A DNA stretch of 64,000 nt from Paenibacillus lutimineralis (GCF_003991425.1 NZ_CP034346.1:2145501-2209500), one strand, 5' to 3'; shown: positions 1-8,726, counted from the first letter of the stretch. The notes: generated by a model not told the origin, from the letters alone. Translations and numbers: made by a program.

Positions 1-24
1 TTATTACTTGTCGCTATTTATTGT

Positions 25-98
<74 letters not shown>

Positions 99-123
99 TA
101 CTTATTTTAGTCATTTGTCGCAA

Positions 124-197
124 GGGCCCTTAGCTCAGTTGGTTAGAGCGGTCGGCTCATAACCGATTGGTCGGGGGTTCGAGTCCCTCAGGGCCCA
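124..197 (+). tRNA. tRNA with CAT anticodon, probably tRNA-Ile2 (lysidine-modified)
   Basis: It has a 7-bp GGGCCCT/AGGGCCC acceptor stem, a normal D-arm and T-arm, and anticodon CAT at 158-160 in a CTCATAA loop. It lacks the initiator features. The loop and D-arm resemble the Bacillus CAU-anticodon Ile2 tRNA, and it has the C4-G69 and C5-G68 pairs known to favour TilS. An elongator tRNA-Met is the alternative. It is 25 bp from the fMet gene and probably co-transcribed. Confidence 0.85.
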
Positions 198-206
198 TTA
201 TGCGAG

Positions 207-232
207 AAACCCTTGCTATGCAAGGGTTTTTT
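207..232 (+). terminator. Rho-independent terminator of the tRNA pair
   Basis: A 10-bp perfect stem (AAACCCTTGC / GCAAGGGTTT) with a 3-nt loop is followed by a run of T, directly after the second tRNA. Confidence 0.85.
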
Positions 233-493
233 GCTGTTTATAGGAGATAGAATCCTAGACTTCTAGGATTTGATAGCTTGTTGCTAACGCCTTTGCTAAC
301 GGCGGTAGTGCCTTATGTAACGGGTGGATATCTTGCAGTACAAGCATCACATAAAATAGACGATTTATGAGGGAAAGGTGTCCAATCTCTTCACAGAAAA
401 TAGAATAGGATAGTGTGTACTCTACATAAAAGTAGGAAATCACATATGAGTGAAGTAGTTGGTGGGGGATTATGGTATATTAATATGCGAACA
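233..493. other. Non-coding stretch, no gene seen
   Basis: No reading frame here has a credible ribosome binding site or recognisable protein. A short hairpin (ATCCTAG/CTAGGAT) lies near 251-270. Otherwise I see nothing. Confidence 0.5.
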
Positions 494-523
494 AAGCCAG
501 GCCTCCGAACGGAGACCTGGCTT
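494..523. terminator. Hairpin, possible bidirectional terminator
   Basis: AAGCCAGG pairs with CCTGGCTT, with an inner CTCCG/CGGAG stem. The T-tract on either side is weak. It lies about 100 bp beyond the stop of the leftward coat-protein gene and could end that transcript. Confidence 0.45.
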
Positions 524-620
524 ACTTATATGATTGGAATACAAGGGATTATTTGATGGAAGAAGGGAATATCGTATTTGGTATAGCTATTATTGTAGAA
601 TTTGCTGAATAAAGATGTGA

Positions 621-842
621 TTAACGGCCGCGCTTTTGGCCTCTCAGTTCAGGTCTGCCGCAAAACACATCTTTTACAGAATAGCAGAATTGATGCTTTG
701 GCACGGGTACACAATGATGTCGTCTGATGATCTCAACGGGATGCACTACGTTTACAACTTGTGGATGGAAGTAATCTTTATACACTGTAGTTGGCGGGTC
801 AAATACGGTTTGTTCTGGACATTTGTTATGGCATTCTGACAT
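621..842 (-). CDS. CotD-family spore coat protein
   Basis: A 73-residue His/Pro/Val-rich protein. A typical CotD-like core of the form PTTVYKDYFHPQVV then VVHPVEIIRRHHCVPV is followed by a short Cys-containing tail. CotD proteins are small inner-coat components laid down in the mother cell late in sporulation. An AAAGGAG ribosome binding site lies about 10 nt before the ATG. The gene is monocistronic and divergent from the ASCH gene. A sigma-K promoter would be expected, but I cannot assign one with confidence. The Arg/Gly-rich C-terminus is normal for such proteins. Confidence 0.75.
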   Translation of the reverse strand: MSECHNKCPEQTVFDPPTTVYKDYFHPQVVNVVHPVEIIRRHHCVPVPKHQFCYSVKDVFCGRPELRGQKRGR

Positions 843-972
843 TTTTCTTCAGCTCCTTTGTTTTAGGTTCACATCATTATACGCGTGTAACTATTGTATG
901 ACTGTATGTTTGTCTATCTATATCTACATCAATGAGTCCAGAATATCAGCAAATAACAGGGGGGAGTTCTTC

Positions 973-1446
973 ATGAAGATAATCACGATTAGGCAGCCAT
1001 GGGCAACCCTAGTGGCTCTGGGGGAGAAGCAGTTTGAGACCCGCAGCTGGAGGACGGCATACAGGGGCGAGCTGGCGATTCATGCAGGAAAAGCGATAGA
1101 TAAGACAACTTGTCAACAGGAGCCTTATCGTTCCGTTCTTCAAAGGCGTGGGTATACCTCGGATCAATTGCCACTTGGGGCAGTGATCGCGGTGGGGAGA
1201 CTGGAACAATGCTATTATGTTGGAACGGATCTAGGGACTGCGGCCATCCTAGGAGATGAAGGTTATATAGTGGAGGGAGCGGAATATGCCTTCGGGGATT
1301 ACACTGAAGGACGCTATGCCTGGAAAATAGGCCGTATAGGATTCTTGGAGAGACCGCTGCCTGCAACAGGGAGACTTGGGCTGTGGAACCTTCCAGATGA
1401 TCCGCTGTTGAAAATGGATGAAATGCAGCATACCTGGTCGAAATAG
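973..1446 (+). CDS. ASCH-domain (PUA-like) protein
   Basis: 157 residues, beginning MKIITIRQPWATLVALGEK. This is the classic ASCH opening: a beta strand, then the IRQPWA motif, then GEKxFETRSW. ASCH is a small PUA-like beta barrel thought to bind RNA or modified nucleotides; its cellular role is usually unknown. The start at 973 is chosen because a strong GGGGGAG site precedes it, whereas the frame open further upstream has none. The C-terminus (GLWNLPDD) is typical. It probably stands alone. Confidence 0.8.
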   Translation: MKIITIRQPWATLVALGEKQFETRSWRTAYRGELAIHAGKAIDKTTCQQEPYRSVLQRRGYTSDQLPLGAVIAVGRLEQCYYVGTDLGTAAILGDEGYIVEGAEYAFGDYTEGRYAWKIGRIGFLERPLPATGRLGLWNLPDDPLLKMDEMQHTWSK

Positions 1447-1477
1447 TCATTCAACCAGGTAATGCTCAAGGAACAGA

Positions 1478-1627
1478 TTAGTCCTCTTCATTCTTTTCGT
1501 AAGCAATTAAAGTGACTTCATGCCCGGTAATTTGGGTTAACTGATTTTCGGCCTCTTTAATAATTGTGATTGCAGTGGCTGTATCGTTGAGAGAGGCTAT
1601 ATTGTAATGATCGTCAGAATTCTTCAA
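1478..1627 (-). CDS. Small conserved-type protein, function unknown
   Basis: 49 residues: acidic, no Cys, no membrane segment, beginning KNSDDHYNIASLNDTATAI and ending YEKNEED. It is supported by a GGAGGG site 7 nt upstream of the second of two adjacent TTG codons (the first TTG would have only 4 nt spacing). The amphipathic central helix (ATAITIIKEAENQLTQI) and fully coding-like composition suggest a real gene. It converges with the ASCH gene. I do not recognise a family. Confidence 0.6.
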   Translation of the reverse strand: MKNSDDHYNIASLNDTATAITIIKEAENQLTQITGHEVTLIAYEKNEED

Positions 1628-1715
1628 CAAGGAACCCTCCAATGTATAATGTATAGAATTTTAAGCTTAAGCAGTTCTAAGTTTGCCCATGATAAAAGCT
1701 GCTTATGATAAAAAC

Positions 1716-1745
1716 TTGATTATCTCAGGAGTAGCATGTTATAAT
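1716..1745 (+). promoter_or_regulatory. Sigma-A promoter of tRNA-Leu
   Basis: TTGATT at 1716-1721 and TATAAT at 1740-1745 with an 18-bp spacer, about 90 bp upstream of the tRNA-Leu 5' end. Confidence 0.65.
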
Positions 1746-1833
1746 AACAAACGCAGGATTTTTCTTGTACATAGAGAAGCTGCCCTATAAGACGCATCGT
1801 ATATAGGACTAACCTATTTTGCGTCGACAGTAA

Positions 1834-1919
1834 GCCGGGATGGCGGAATCGGCAGACGCACAGGACTTAAAATCCTGGGGTGGGTGACCACCGTGCGGGT
1901 TCAAGTCCCGCTCTCGGCA
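1834..1919 (+). tRNA. tRNA-Leu (TAA)
   Basis: An 86-nt class II tRNA with a long variable arm. Acceptor stem GCCGGGA pairs with TCTCGGC (one G-U). The anticodon loop is CTTAAAA with TAA at 1868-1870. The CCA is not encoded. Confidence 0.93.
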
Positions 1920-1943
1920 TTCGTGCTTACAAGGTTGACGGAG

Positions 1944-1988
1944 GATCGCATGTCTTTCATTTCGATGAAGGGACCTGCGATCTTTTCT
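1944..1988 (+). terminator. Terminator after tRNA-Leu
   Basis: GATCGCA pairs with TGCGATC, with a further inner stem (TTTCAT/ATGAA), followed by TTTTC. It is 25 bp beyond the tRNA. Confidence 0.7.
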
Positions 1989-2025
1989 AATCCTTGACAA
2001 GCAGGGTTCAGGCTTCAAAAAGATG

Positions 2026-2054
2026 TTGCAAATCCTGAGTGACTATGTTATTAT
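2026..2054 (+). promoter_or_regulatory. Sigma-A promoter of tRNA-Lys copy 1
   Basis: TTGCAA at 2026-2031 and TATTAT at 2049-2054, with a 17-bp spacer. The same architecture recurs 223 bp downstream before the second copy. Confidence 0.75.
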
Positions 2055-2084
2055 ATAAAAGTTCTTTAATGACATTAACAATTT

Positions 2085-2157
2085 GGATCGTTAGCTCAGT
2101 TGGTAGAGCACGTGACTCTTAATCATGTGGTCCAGGGTTCGAGTCCCTGACGATCCA
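2085..2157 (+). tRNA. tRNA-Lys (CTT), copy 1
   Basis: A 73-nt cloverleaf: acceptor GGATCGT/ACGATCC, anticodon loop CTCTTAA with CTT. Its sequence is identical to the copy at 2307-2379. The CCA is not encoded. Confidence 0.93.
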
Positions 2158-2168
2158 TTCCTGTTAGA

Positions 2169-2190
2169 AACGGCATCGCTGCCGTTCCTT
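2169..2190 (+). terminator. Terminator after tRNA-Lys copy 1
   Basis: Stem AACGGCA/TGCCGTT with a TCGC loop, followed by CCTTTGTT. The T-run is short. Confidence 0.65.
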
Positions 2191-2248
2191 TGTTCCTTAT
2201 ATGACACTGAAAGATATTAGATGATTGCTGCCTGGCAGTAAATAATTA

Positions 2249-2277
2249 TTGCAACATTCTAGTCACTATGTTATTAT
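2249..2277 (+). promoter_or_regulatory. Sigma-A promoter of tRNA-Lys copy 2
   Basis: TTGCAA at 2249-2254 and TATTAT at 2272-2277, spacer 17 bp. The spacer is largely the same as in the copy 1 promoter. Confidence 0.75.
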
Positions 2278-2306
2278 ATAAGAGTTGATAGTGACATTCA
2301 TAATTT

Positions 2307-2379
2307 GGATCGTTAGCTCAGTTGGTAGAGCACGTGACTCTTAATCATGTGGTCCAGGGTTCGAGTCCCTGACGATCCA
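2307..2379 (+). tRNA. tRNA-Lys (CTT), copy 2
   Basis: Identical over the whole tRNA to copy 1, in the same orientation, 222 bp downstream. Promoter, tRNA and terminator are duplicated as one unit. Confidence 0.93.
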
Positions 2380-2386
2380 TCCTTTA

Positions 2387-2415
2387 GAAACGGCAGAGAT
2401 GCCGTTTCTTTGTTG
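2387..2415 (+). terminator. Terminator after tRNA-Lys copy 2
   Basis: GAAACGGC/GCCGTTTC stem followed by TTTG. It is a diverged copy of the hairpin after copy 1. Confidence 0.65.
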
Positions 2416-2587
2416 CTCAGAGTGCTGTATGGTAATCGGAATGGATTACTGTACAGCTCTTTTTATTTATAGGACAAAGGTATTATTTTCTGGTCTAGGG
2501 TAACGAAATTATTCCTGTATGTCGATATATTACCTATAGGCCTGAATATGGATTCCGGCAGACATGACAACCAAAGGAGAGAAATGA

Positions 2588-4807
2588 ATGACTGGAAAGA
2601 GGAAACTGACAGGATGGCTCCTTACAGTGGCGCTGCTCCTGGCTGTCGTATTTCCTACGGGTGCTTTTGCAGCCACAGGAGATGTCGTCTCGATTGATAT
2701 TGAAGGTTCCGGATCACCGATTGAGCTAACGGTAGGAAAGTCTACTAAGCAATTGAAGGTGTGGGGAACTGTAGAGGGTTCGTCGGTCAAACGCGACTTG
2801 ACCAGGGCAGTGGATTGGTCCTCCGACCACCCGGAGATCATTAGTGTTAACAACGGATTTGTAACGCCGCTGAAGAGCGGCAGTGCAATAATTACAGCTG
2901 TTTATAACAACTCCGCAGTGTCCACGATAGAAATCAAGGCGGTAGACACGTACAAAGAGCTGACGTTGGAATATTCGGCGAAAGGGAAGTACAAGCTGGG
3001 AACCAACGAGAAGAACTTGACGGTTACTGCTTTAGCGGCTATCGAGGGAAGTCAAGGGGAGACGAAGGACGTTACAGCTGATGCTGATTGGAGCAGTTCG
3101 AACTCCTTGGTCCTGACGATTGAGAAAGGGAAAATCACGCTGGTCGGCGAAGGGGACGCAACGATTACGGCCAAATACAAAGGGCTAACGGCTTCTTTTA
3201 AAGCGACTGTAAGCTCACCGTATTCTGAATTAAATATCCTTCGCGCAGGAACAAGCGTAACTGATGAAGATGTTGAGCTCTTGATTGGTGACGACGAGGT
3301 AGCACTAACAGCTCAATCAACATTGACCAGTGATAAATCAACCTTGGACGTTACTACGAAGGCGAAATGGACTTCTTCAGACAGCAATATAGCAACGATT
3401 GAAGAAGGCAAGCTGAAGGCTAAGGCTTCCGGTAAGGCGACGATTACAGCTGAATATCTCGGCGTCAAAGCCAAGATCGACGTATATGTGCGCGCTCCAT
3501 ATGAAGTAATTCTGCTTAAGCCTGCAGAGGATCAATTGATATTCATCGGCGAAAGGCTGCAGCTTGAAGCGGAGATGAGAAGCCGCGCGAATTCCACGGA
3601 TTCCGTAACAGGAGTTGCCGAGTGGAATTCATCGAGTCCGTTGTCGGCTACCGTATCTAAAGGCTTAGTTACAGGTATGACTGCTGGATCTTCGACGATT
3701 AAGGTTAGTCATCTTGGAGTCACTAAGAACATTAAAGTAACCGTTGCTCCAACAATTACGGATCTAACCGTAGAGAAGACTGAGCTGGAAATGTATAAGA
3801 ACGATAAGCTAAGTCTTCCTAAAGTGACGGCTACCAAGCTGGACGATGATAAGGTCGATTTCAGCGGCAATATGAAATGGACTTCGGATAATGAAGATAT
3901 CGCCAAGATTGAGGACGGTAAAATTATTGCCAAGGATTCAGGTAAAGTAACGCTAACCGCGAAGCTGCCTGATTCAGAAGTTAGTTCTCCGCTCAGCATT
4001 CGCGGGAAGAGCGTAAGCATTGAACTTACAGTAAAAGAGAAAGTCCTCACCTTTATTATGCCGGATGAAAAAATAAGTCTTGTAATTGGCGAAGAGATGC
4101 CGCTTCCTAAGGTTACGGCTGTATGGGAAGATGGCGGAGAAGGTGACGTATCCAATGATATTGAATGGACAGTTACCGGTGCCAATGCAGTGGTGAAGAC
4201 GACGCCTACAGGTAAAGTTGTAAAAGGTCTGAATAAAGGCTCAGCCACTTTGAAGGGGACTTATTCCAATAAAATGATCAGCGTTCCAATGACGATTGAA
4301 CCGAAGATTACGAAGATCGTCGTTGAGCCTACCAGCATCGAATTGAATGTGAAGAAGAGCAAATCGATTAAGGTTACAGGTTACTATACGGATGGCAAGA
4401 AGGTAACTCTGTCCAGCAAGGTAGGTTGGCAATCATCCAATGAACAGGTGGCAACGATCTCCTCTACCTCGGTAAAAGCTATCGCTGAAGGGACAGCGAC
4501 CTTGACAGGCTCCTATCAAGGACAAGCAATTAGTGTGAAGGTGAGCGTAGTTCCAAAGCTGACCAAGCTTACGGTCGACGAGAAGAGCCTGAAGCTCGCA
4601 CCTGGCTATGTGAAGACAGTGAAGCTTACTGCAGAATATGATACAGGTGCATCAGCATCTGTGAATGATAAAGCAGTATGGACGACTTCCAAAGCGTCCG
4701 TTGCGAAAGTAACGAACGGAAAGATTGAAGCGGTCGGCAAAGGTTCGGCTACAATCAAAGCGAAGTTCGGTGATAAGACAGTGTCCGTTCGGGTCACAGT
4801 AAAGTAA
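2588..4807 (+). CDS. Secreted protein built of bacterial Ig-like (BIG2) repeats
   Basis: 739 residues. A signal peptide (residues 1-28, ending GAFA|A) is followed by about eight tandem BIG2-type repeats of 75-90 residues. Each contains the motif W(S/T)SS...(V/I)ATI...G..A...G.A.ITA. No LPXTG, SLH or membrane anchor is visible, so it is probably released or held non-covalently in the envelope. BIG2 domains serve as adhesive or spacer modules in surface proteins; nothing here suggests an enzyme. The AAAGGAG site lies about 9 nt before the ATG. It is monocistronic, ended by the hairpin at 4821. High Lys/Ser/Thr content is normal for such proteins. Confidence 0.82.
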   Translation: MTGKRKLTGWLLTVALLLAVVFPTGAFAATGDVVSIDIEGSGSPIELTVGKSTKQLKVWGTVEGSSVKRDLTRAVDWSSDHPEIISVNNGFVTPLKSGSAIITAVYNNSAVSTIEIKAVDTYKELTLEYSAKGKYKLGTNEKNLTVTALAAIEGSQGETKDVTADADWSSSNSLVLTIEKGKITLVGEGDATITAKYKGLTASFKATVSSPYSELNILRAGTSVTDEDVELLIGDDEVALTAQSTLTSDKSTLDVTTKAKWTSSDSNIATIEEGKLKAKASGKATITAEYLGVKAKIDVYVRAPYEVILLKPAEDQLIFIGERLQLEAEMRSRANSTDSVTGVAEWNSSSPLSATVSKGLVTGMTAGSSTIKVSHLGVTKNIKVTVAPTITDLTVEKTELEMYKNDKLSLPKVTATKLDDDKVDFSGNMKWTSDNEDIAKIEDGKIIAKDSGKVTLTAKLPDSEVSSPLSIRGKSVSIELTVKEKVLTFIMPDEKISLVIGEEMPLPKVTAVWEDGGEGDVSNDIEWTVTGANAVVKTTPTGKVVKGLNKGSATLKGTYSNKMISVPMTIEPKITKIVVEPTSIELNVKKSKSIKVTGYYTDGKKVTLSSKVGWQSSNEQVATISSTSVKAIAEGTATLTGSYQGQAISVKVSVVPKLTKLTVDEKSLKLAPGYVKTVKLTAEYDTGASASVNDKAVWTTSKASVAKVTNGKIEAVGKGSATIKAKFGDKTVSVRVTVK

Positions 4808-4820
4808 TGATTTATTTCCA

Positions 4821-4855
4821 GAGCCGCCTTGGAGAATTCCATGGCGGTTCTTTTA
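4821..4855 (+). terminator. Terminator of the BIG2 gene
   Basis: GAGCCGCC...GGCGGTTC stem with inner GGA/TCC, followed by TTTT, 14 bp after the stop codon. Confidence 0.8.
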
Positions 4856-4965
4856 CATTCCTGGTTGATTCAGGTTTGGGCTTGGCATATAATTAAGGAA
4901 CAAGTGTTCTATCCCACGATATGAACCAAAATAAGAACTATGTAAAGCAAAGGAAATCTACAACA

Positions 4966-5907
4966 ATGGCAAAACGTACTACAAAAAGCAAGTCGAAAGG
5001 CAAGTCCAAAAGTAGCACATCAAAAAATAGCATCATCGTAGTTCTTCTAGCTGTCTTTATCGGGTTTTATTTGCTGGAGGGCGGCTGGCAGGATTGGCTT
5101 GGTCCGACGGACTCGTCTTCTGTAACGACGCAAGCAGGGGAGAATGAAGGGCGTCTGCGGGTCATATTCCTAGATGTAGGGCAGGGAGCTTCGCAGCTCC
5201 TGATTAGTCCAACTGGCAAGACAATGCTGATTGATGCGGGGAATAATGACCGTGAACAGCAAATGGTTGATAGCCTACATGCTTATGGGATTGATCGTCT
5301 GGATATCGTGATCGGAACGCATCCGGATGCGGATCATATTGGCGGCCTTGATCGAGTGATTGACAATTTCGAAGTTGGCGCCGTCTATATGCCGAAGATC
5401 CAGTCCAATACGAAAACCTATGAATCGCTTCTTAGATCGATCAAGAATAAGGGGCTGAAGGTGAAGACAGCCCAGGCTGGCGTTCGCCTCGACTGGGACG
5501 AAGAGGTAAGTAGCGAGATGGTGGCTCCTGTGACAATTAGTGATGATACGAACAACATGAGTGCAGTAGTTCGAATTACATATGGCAACAGCTCATACCT
5601 TCTTACTGGCGATGCTGAGCGAGAGAGTGAGCAGGCTATGCTGTCTTCCGGAAGAGAGCTACAGGCAGATGTAATGCTGGTTGGTCATCACGGTTCCAAG
5701 TCCTCGACGACACTGGCCTTCTTGAAACGGGTCAAGCCGAAGTATGCCGTAATCCAAGTAGGAGCGGACAACAGCTATGGCCATCCGAAGCAAGCGATAC
5801 TGGATCGTCTGGCGAAGCAGAAGGTAGAAGTATATCGCAACGATTTACAAGGGAATATCGAGATAGCCTCCGATGGAATGAAGTACTATATTACGGCGGA
5901 AAGGTGA
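4966..5907 (+). CDS. ComEC-like metallo-beta-lactamase-fold hydrolase, membrane-anchored
   Basis: 313 residues. A very basic Lys/Ser/Thr-rich N-terminus and one membrane segment (about residues 26-42) are followed by an extracytoplasmic MBL domain. Visible signatures are DVGQGASQLL, the metal motif THPDADHIGG, LLTGDAE and GHHGSKSSTT, all matching the C-terminal domain of the DNA-uptake protein ComEC. It lacks the competence channel, so it is the free-standing ComEC/Rec2-type hydrolase; its substrate (nucleic acid or nucleotide) is inferred only. The start at 4966 has an AAAGGAA site; the open ATG 45 bp upstream has none. It probably forms an operon with the DUF3006 gene 7 bp downstream. Confidence 0.82.
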   Translation: MAKRTTKSKSKGKSKSSTSKNSIIVVLLAVFIGFYLLEGGWQDWLGPTDSSSVTTQAGENEGRLRVIFLDVGQGASQLLISPTGKTMLIDAGNNDREQQMVDSLHAYGIDRLDIVIGTHPDADHIGGLDRVIDNFEVGAVYMPKIQSNTKTYESLLRSIKNKGLKVKTAQAGVRLDWDEEVSSEMVAPVTISDDTNNMSAVVRITYGNSSYLLTGDAERESEQAMLSSGRELQADVMLVGHHGSKSSTTLAFLKRVKPKYAVIQVGADNSYGHPKQAILDRLAKQKVEVYRNDLQGNIEIASDGMKYYITAER

Positions 5908-5914
5908 CACGGTC

Positions 5915-6127
5915 ATGGTTGGGATCGTTGAAGGCTTTGAGGAAGATATATGCCGAATTGAAGTAGAAGGCCAAATGAGGAATGTTCCACGCAGCCAGGT
6001 TGACAAGGAAGTTAGGCAGGGAGACATTGTAGAATGGAAGAGTGGCTTGTGGCTGACGAATCTGCAGAAGACCGAGGCGAGAAGCAAGGAAATCAAGAGA
6101 TTAATGGAAGATGTCTGGGAAGATTGA
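5915..6127 (+). CDS. DUF3006 domain protein
   Basis: 70 residues: V(G)IVEGFEEDICRIEVEG...VPRSQV...GDIVEW, the whole DUF3006 family. These small proteins are commonly encoded next to a ComEC-like MBL hydrolase, as here (7-bp gap), and are likely an accessory subunit or regulator. Function is unknown. The acidic C-terminal helix is normal. Confidence 0.8.
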   Translation: MVGIVEGFEEDICRIEVEGQMRNVPRSQVDKEVRQGDIVEWKSGLWLTNLQKTEARSKEIKRLMEDVWED

Positions 6128-6154
6128 AGAATGAACCAAAGGGAGGATTACTGT

Positions 6155-6670
6155 ATGCTGTCACGACCAAAATCCGAAGAATTTTTACCTCATTTTCAGG
6201 AGTATGTGAACCTGGTACCTGGAGGCAATCTATTGGAATTGTTAGAGGGACAGATCTCACAAATCGTAGATCGGCTTGCTTCCGTAACTGAGGAGCAGGG
6301 AACATACCGCTACGCTGAAGGCAAATGGAGTCTGAAGGAAGTCATCGGGCATATGGCAGATACAGAACGTATTATGAGCTATCGGCTGCTTCGTATCGCC
6401 AGAGGCGATACAACACCGCTACCAGGCTTTGAGGAGCAGCTCTTCGTAAGTAATGCGGGCTTCGACCGATTCACGTTAGGGGAACTGCTGAAGGACTTTC
6501 AGTGCGTCAGGGAGGATACCTTGTCGCTGATACGCAGGCTGGATGAGACAGCTTGGCAGCGCATGGGCCATTATGGTGGGGGAGAAGGCTCTGCACGCTC
6601 CCTAGGCTATATTATTGCCGGCCATGCGATCCATCATATGAATATCATTAATGAACGATATCTTGCTTAG
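6155..6670 (+). CDS. DinB-family (YfiT/BstA-like) putative metal-dependent protein
   Basis: 171 residues. The DinB four-helix fold is indicated by SLKEVIGHMADTER near the N-terminal third (first His ligand) and HAIHHMNIINERY at the end (two more His). The family includes bacillithiol- or mycothiol-linked S-transferases and many uncharacterised proteins; the substrate is unknown. The start at 6155 is chosen because GGGAGG sits 8 nt upstream; the open ATG at 6131 overlaps the upstream stop region and lacks a site. It could be translationally coupled to the DUF3006 gene. Confidence 0.75.
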   Translation: MLSRPKSEEFLPHFQEYVNLVPGGNLLELLEGQISQIVDRLASVTEEQGTYRYAEGKWSLKEVIGHMADTERIMSYRLLRIARGDTTPLPGFEEQLFVSNAGFDRFTLGELLKDFQCVREDTLSLIRRLDETAWQRMGHYGGGEGSARSLGYIIAGHAIHHMNIINERYLA

Positions 6671-6701
6671 AGATTCATAGATACCAACATACAGACAGAA
6701 T

Positions 6702-6745
6702 AACGGCCAAGCTTATCCGGGGACGGATCGCTTGGCCGTTTGTGA
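6702..6745. terminator. Convergent terminator between the DinB gene and manA
   Basis: An 11-bp stem (AACGGCCAAGC / GCTTGGCCGTT) with an inner ATCCG/CGGAT pairing. Weak T-tract, but it sits between convergent genes. Confidence 0.6.
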
Positions 6746-6782
6746 TATTTTAGAACAGAAGGGTAGGGCACCAGTGCCTAAA

Positions 6783-7727
6783 TTACTCGTGAGAGATAAT
6801 CAACTCAAGCTTGCCATTCAATTGGAAGTCACCTGAAGAGATAGGGAGAATGAAATGATCTCCTTTGGCCAAAGGATAACTTTGTCCGTCGATTGACAGC
6901 TCGCCATTACCATCGATTACACTGCAGATCGTATATTGCTTGGCTTCTGGGAAGCTGGCCTTGCCGTCAACATTCCATTTTTCTACGGTGAAAAATGAAT
7001 TAGAGACGAAGGTCGTAATGACGCCATTTTCGATTTCCTTGGTGTCATAGGATACGGCTTGATAAGCTTGTGGGACGCTAGTTACGTCGATAGCCTTCTT
7101 CAGATGAAGCTCGCGGGTATTGCCATCCTTATCTTTACGGTCATAGTCATAGACACGATAAGTCGTATCCGAGCTTTGCTGTGTCTCCAGTACGACAATG
7201 CCTTTGCCCAGTGCATGGATTGTACCGCTAGGTACATAGAAGAAGTCACCGGCTTTTACAGGAACCTTAGTTAAGAGAGAATCCCAGTTCCCCGCTGCGA
7301 TCATCGACTCCAACTCATGCTTCGTCTTCGCTTCATGACCGTAGATAATGCAGGCACCCGGCTCAGCAGCGACGATATACCAGCATTCTGTCTTGCCCAG
7401 CTCTCCATTCTCATGAGCACCTGCATAGGCATCGTTAGGGTGGACCTGAACGGATAGATCGTCAGAAGCGTCCAACAGTTTCGTCAACAGCGGGAAGACG
7501 GTGGAAGAGGAGTTGAACAGCTCCGGATGAGAGTTCCACAATTCGCCAAGCAGCATCCCTTGATATGGGCCGCTCTTCACGATACTCTGACCGTTAGGAT
7601 GGGCGGAGACTGCCCAGTATTCACCTGTGTGTTCATAAGGGATGTCATAGCCGAACAATTGCTTCAGCTTCTGGCCTCCCCAAATCCGTTCTTGAAATAC
7701 CGATTGAAGAAAAATAGGTTCGTTCAT
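6783..7727 (-). CDS. manA: Mannose-6-phosphate isomerase, class I
   Basis: 314 residues, the usual length for the short Bacillus-type class I enzyme. It interconverts mannose-6-P and fructose-6-P in the cytoplasm and needs zinc. Visible ligands and motifs: SVQVHPND (Gln and His), GKTECWY (Glu) and PSGTIHALG (His), in two cupin halves. The gene follows the ROK kinase 51 bp downstream on the same strand, suggesting a hexose-phosphorylation/isomerisation operon controlled by the divergent LacI gene. A GGAG site precedes the ATG. Confidence 0.93.
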   Translation of the reverse strand: MNEPIFLQSVFQERIWGGQKLKQLFGYDIPYEHTGEYWAVSAHPNGQSIVKSGPYQGMLLGELWNSHPELFNSSSTVFPLLTKLLDASDDLSVQVHPNDAYAGAHENGELGKTECWYIVAAEPGACIIYGHEAKTKHELESMIAAGNWDSLLTKVPVKAGDFFYVPSGTIHALGKGIVVLETQQSSDTTYRVYDYDRKDKDGNTRELHLKKAIDVTSVPQAYQAVSYDTKEIENGVITTFVSNSFFTVEKWNVDGKASFPEAKQYTICSVIDGNGELSIDGQSYPLAKGDHFILPISSGDFQLNGKLELIISHE

Positions 7728-7778
7728 CGTGTTATGTTCTCCTTTTTAGCTGTGATTAGAAGTTGTCAAGCAATGATA

Positions 7779-8696
7779 TTATTTATAATCAACATGAATC
7801 AGTGCTGCGGCTCCGATCAATCCGGCATCCTGCAACAAGGCCGCAGGAACGATTGGAGTATTACGTCCTGACGGGTTCAGCGCATATTTGGACACATATT
7901 CTCTAACGGTACTAAAGAGCGGCTCGCCGATTTGGGAGACACCTCCGCCGATGACGAGCTTCTCAGGATCGAGAGTGTTGATCAAGGTGACACAGCCGAT
8001 TCCGATATAACGGAATATTTGATCGACTAGCGCCTTCATCTCTTGATGTCCATCTGCAGCGAGCGCAAATACTTCCTTGGAAGTTACCTCGCGTCCTAAC
8101 AACTCTGAGGCTTGTCTGGCAATGGCTGTACCTGAGGCGACATATTCCCAGCAGCCTTGCTGGCCGCATACACATGTTCCAGCCGAGGGATCAATGACGA
8201 AGTGGCCGACATCACCAGCATTACCAGTGGCCCCGGTAATCAGTCTGCCATGGCTGAAGATACCCGCACCGATGCCTGTGCTAATCGTGATAAATACGAA
8301 ATGCTCAGCATCCTTAGCCGCACCGAGCCATTTCTCTGCTAGAGCTGCAGCAGTCGCATCATTCTCAAAAGCCATCTTGTAGCTAAAATGGCGCTGTAAA
8401 GATTCTACGATCGGGAAGTTCCACCAGCCCTTCAAATTAGGCGGAGCGGTAATTTCACCTTTTTGCGTATTCAAAGGGCCAGGGGCACCTATGCCAATTC
8501 CAAGAATGTTCGACTCTTCCACTTGATGCTCCATCAACATCTGCTTGATGGCTGCCGCCATTCTGTCAACCATGACATGAGGCGATACCGAATGATCGGT
8601 AGGAAGGGAAGTCTTTGCAAGAACCTGTCCTAACGGATCGATAATTCCGAGAGCGGTCTTGGTTCCACCAATGTCAATACCAATTGCGTAATCCAA
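7779..8696 (-). CDS. ROK-family sugar kinase (glucokinase/fructokinase type)
   Basis: 305 residues. The N-terminal phosphate-binding motif IGIDIGGTKT, the ROK zinc motif CVCGQQGCWE and GHFVIDP are all present, with a C-terminal GGGVSQ adenosine motif. It phosphorylates a hexose with ATP; glucose or mannose is plausible given manA downstream, but specificity cannot be read from sequence. The start is a TTG with GGAGG 7 nt upstream; the frame stays open for 88 more codons but crosses the promoter region and the divergent gene. First gene of a two-gene operon with manA. Confidence 0.85.
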   Translation of the reverse strand: MDYAIGIDIGGTKTALGIIDPLGQVLAKTSLPTDHSVSPHVMVDRMAAAIKQMLMEHQVEESNILGIGIGAPGPLNTQKGEITAPPNLKGWWNFPIVESLQRHFSYKMAFENDATAAALAEKWLGAAKDAEHFVFITISTGIGAGIFSHGRLITGATGNAGDVGHFVIDPSAGTCVCGQQGCWEYVASGTAIARQASELLGREVTSKEVFALAADGHQEMKALVDQIFRYIGIGCVTLINTLDPEKLVIGGGVSQIGEPLFSTVREYVSKYALNPSGRNTPIVPAALLQDAGLIGAAALIHVDYK

Positions 8697-8726
8697 AGCT
8701 ATTCCTCCATTTGATGAATTGATAAC

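Noticed and set aside
989..1450. Long leftward frame antisense to the ASCH gene
   Set aside because: The sense frame encodes a clear ASCH domain with a strong SD; the antisense frame has neither.
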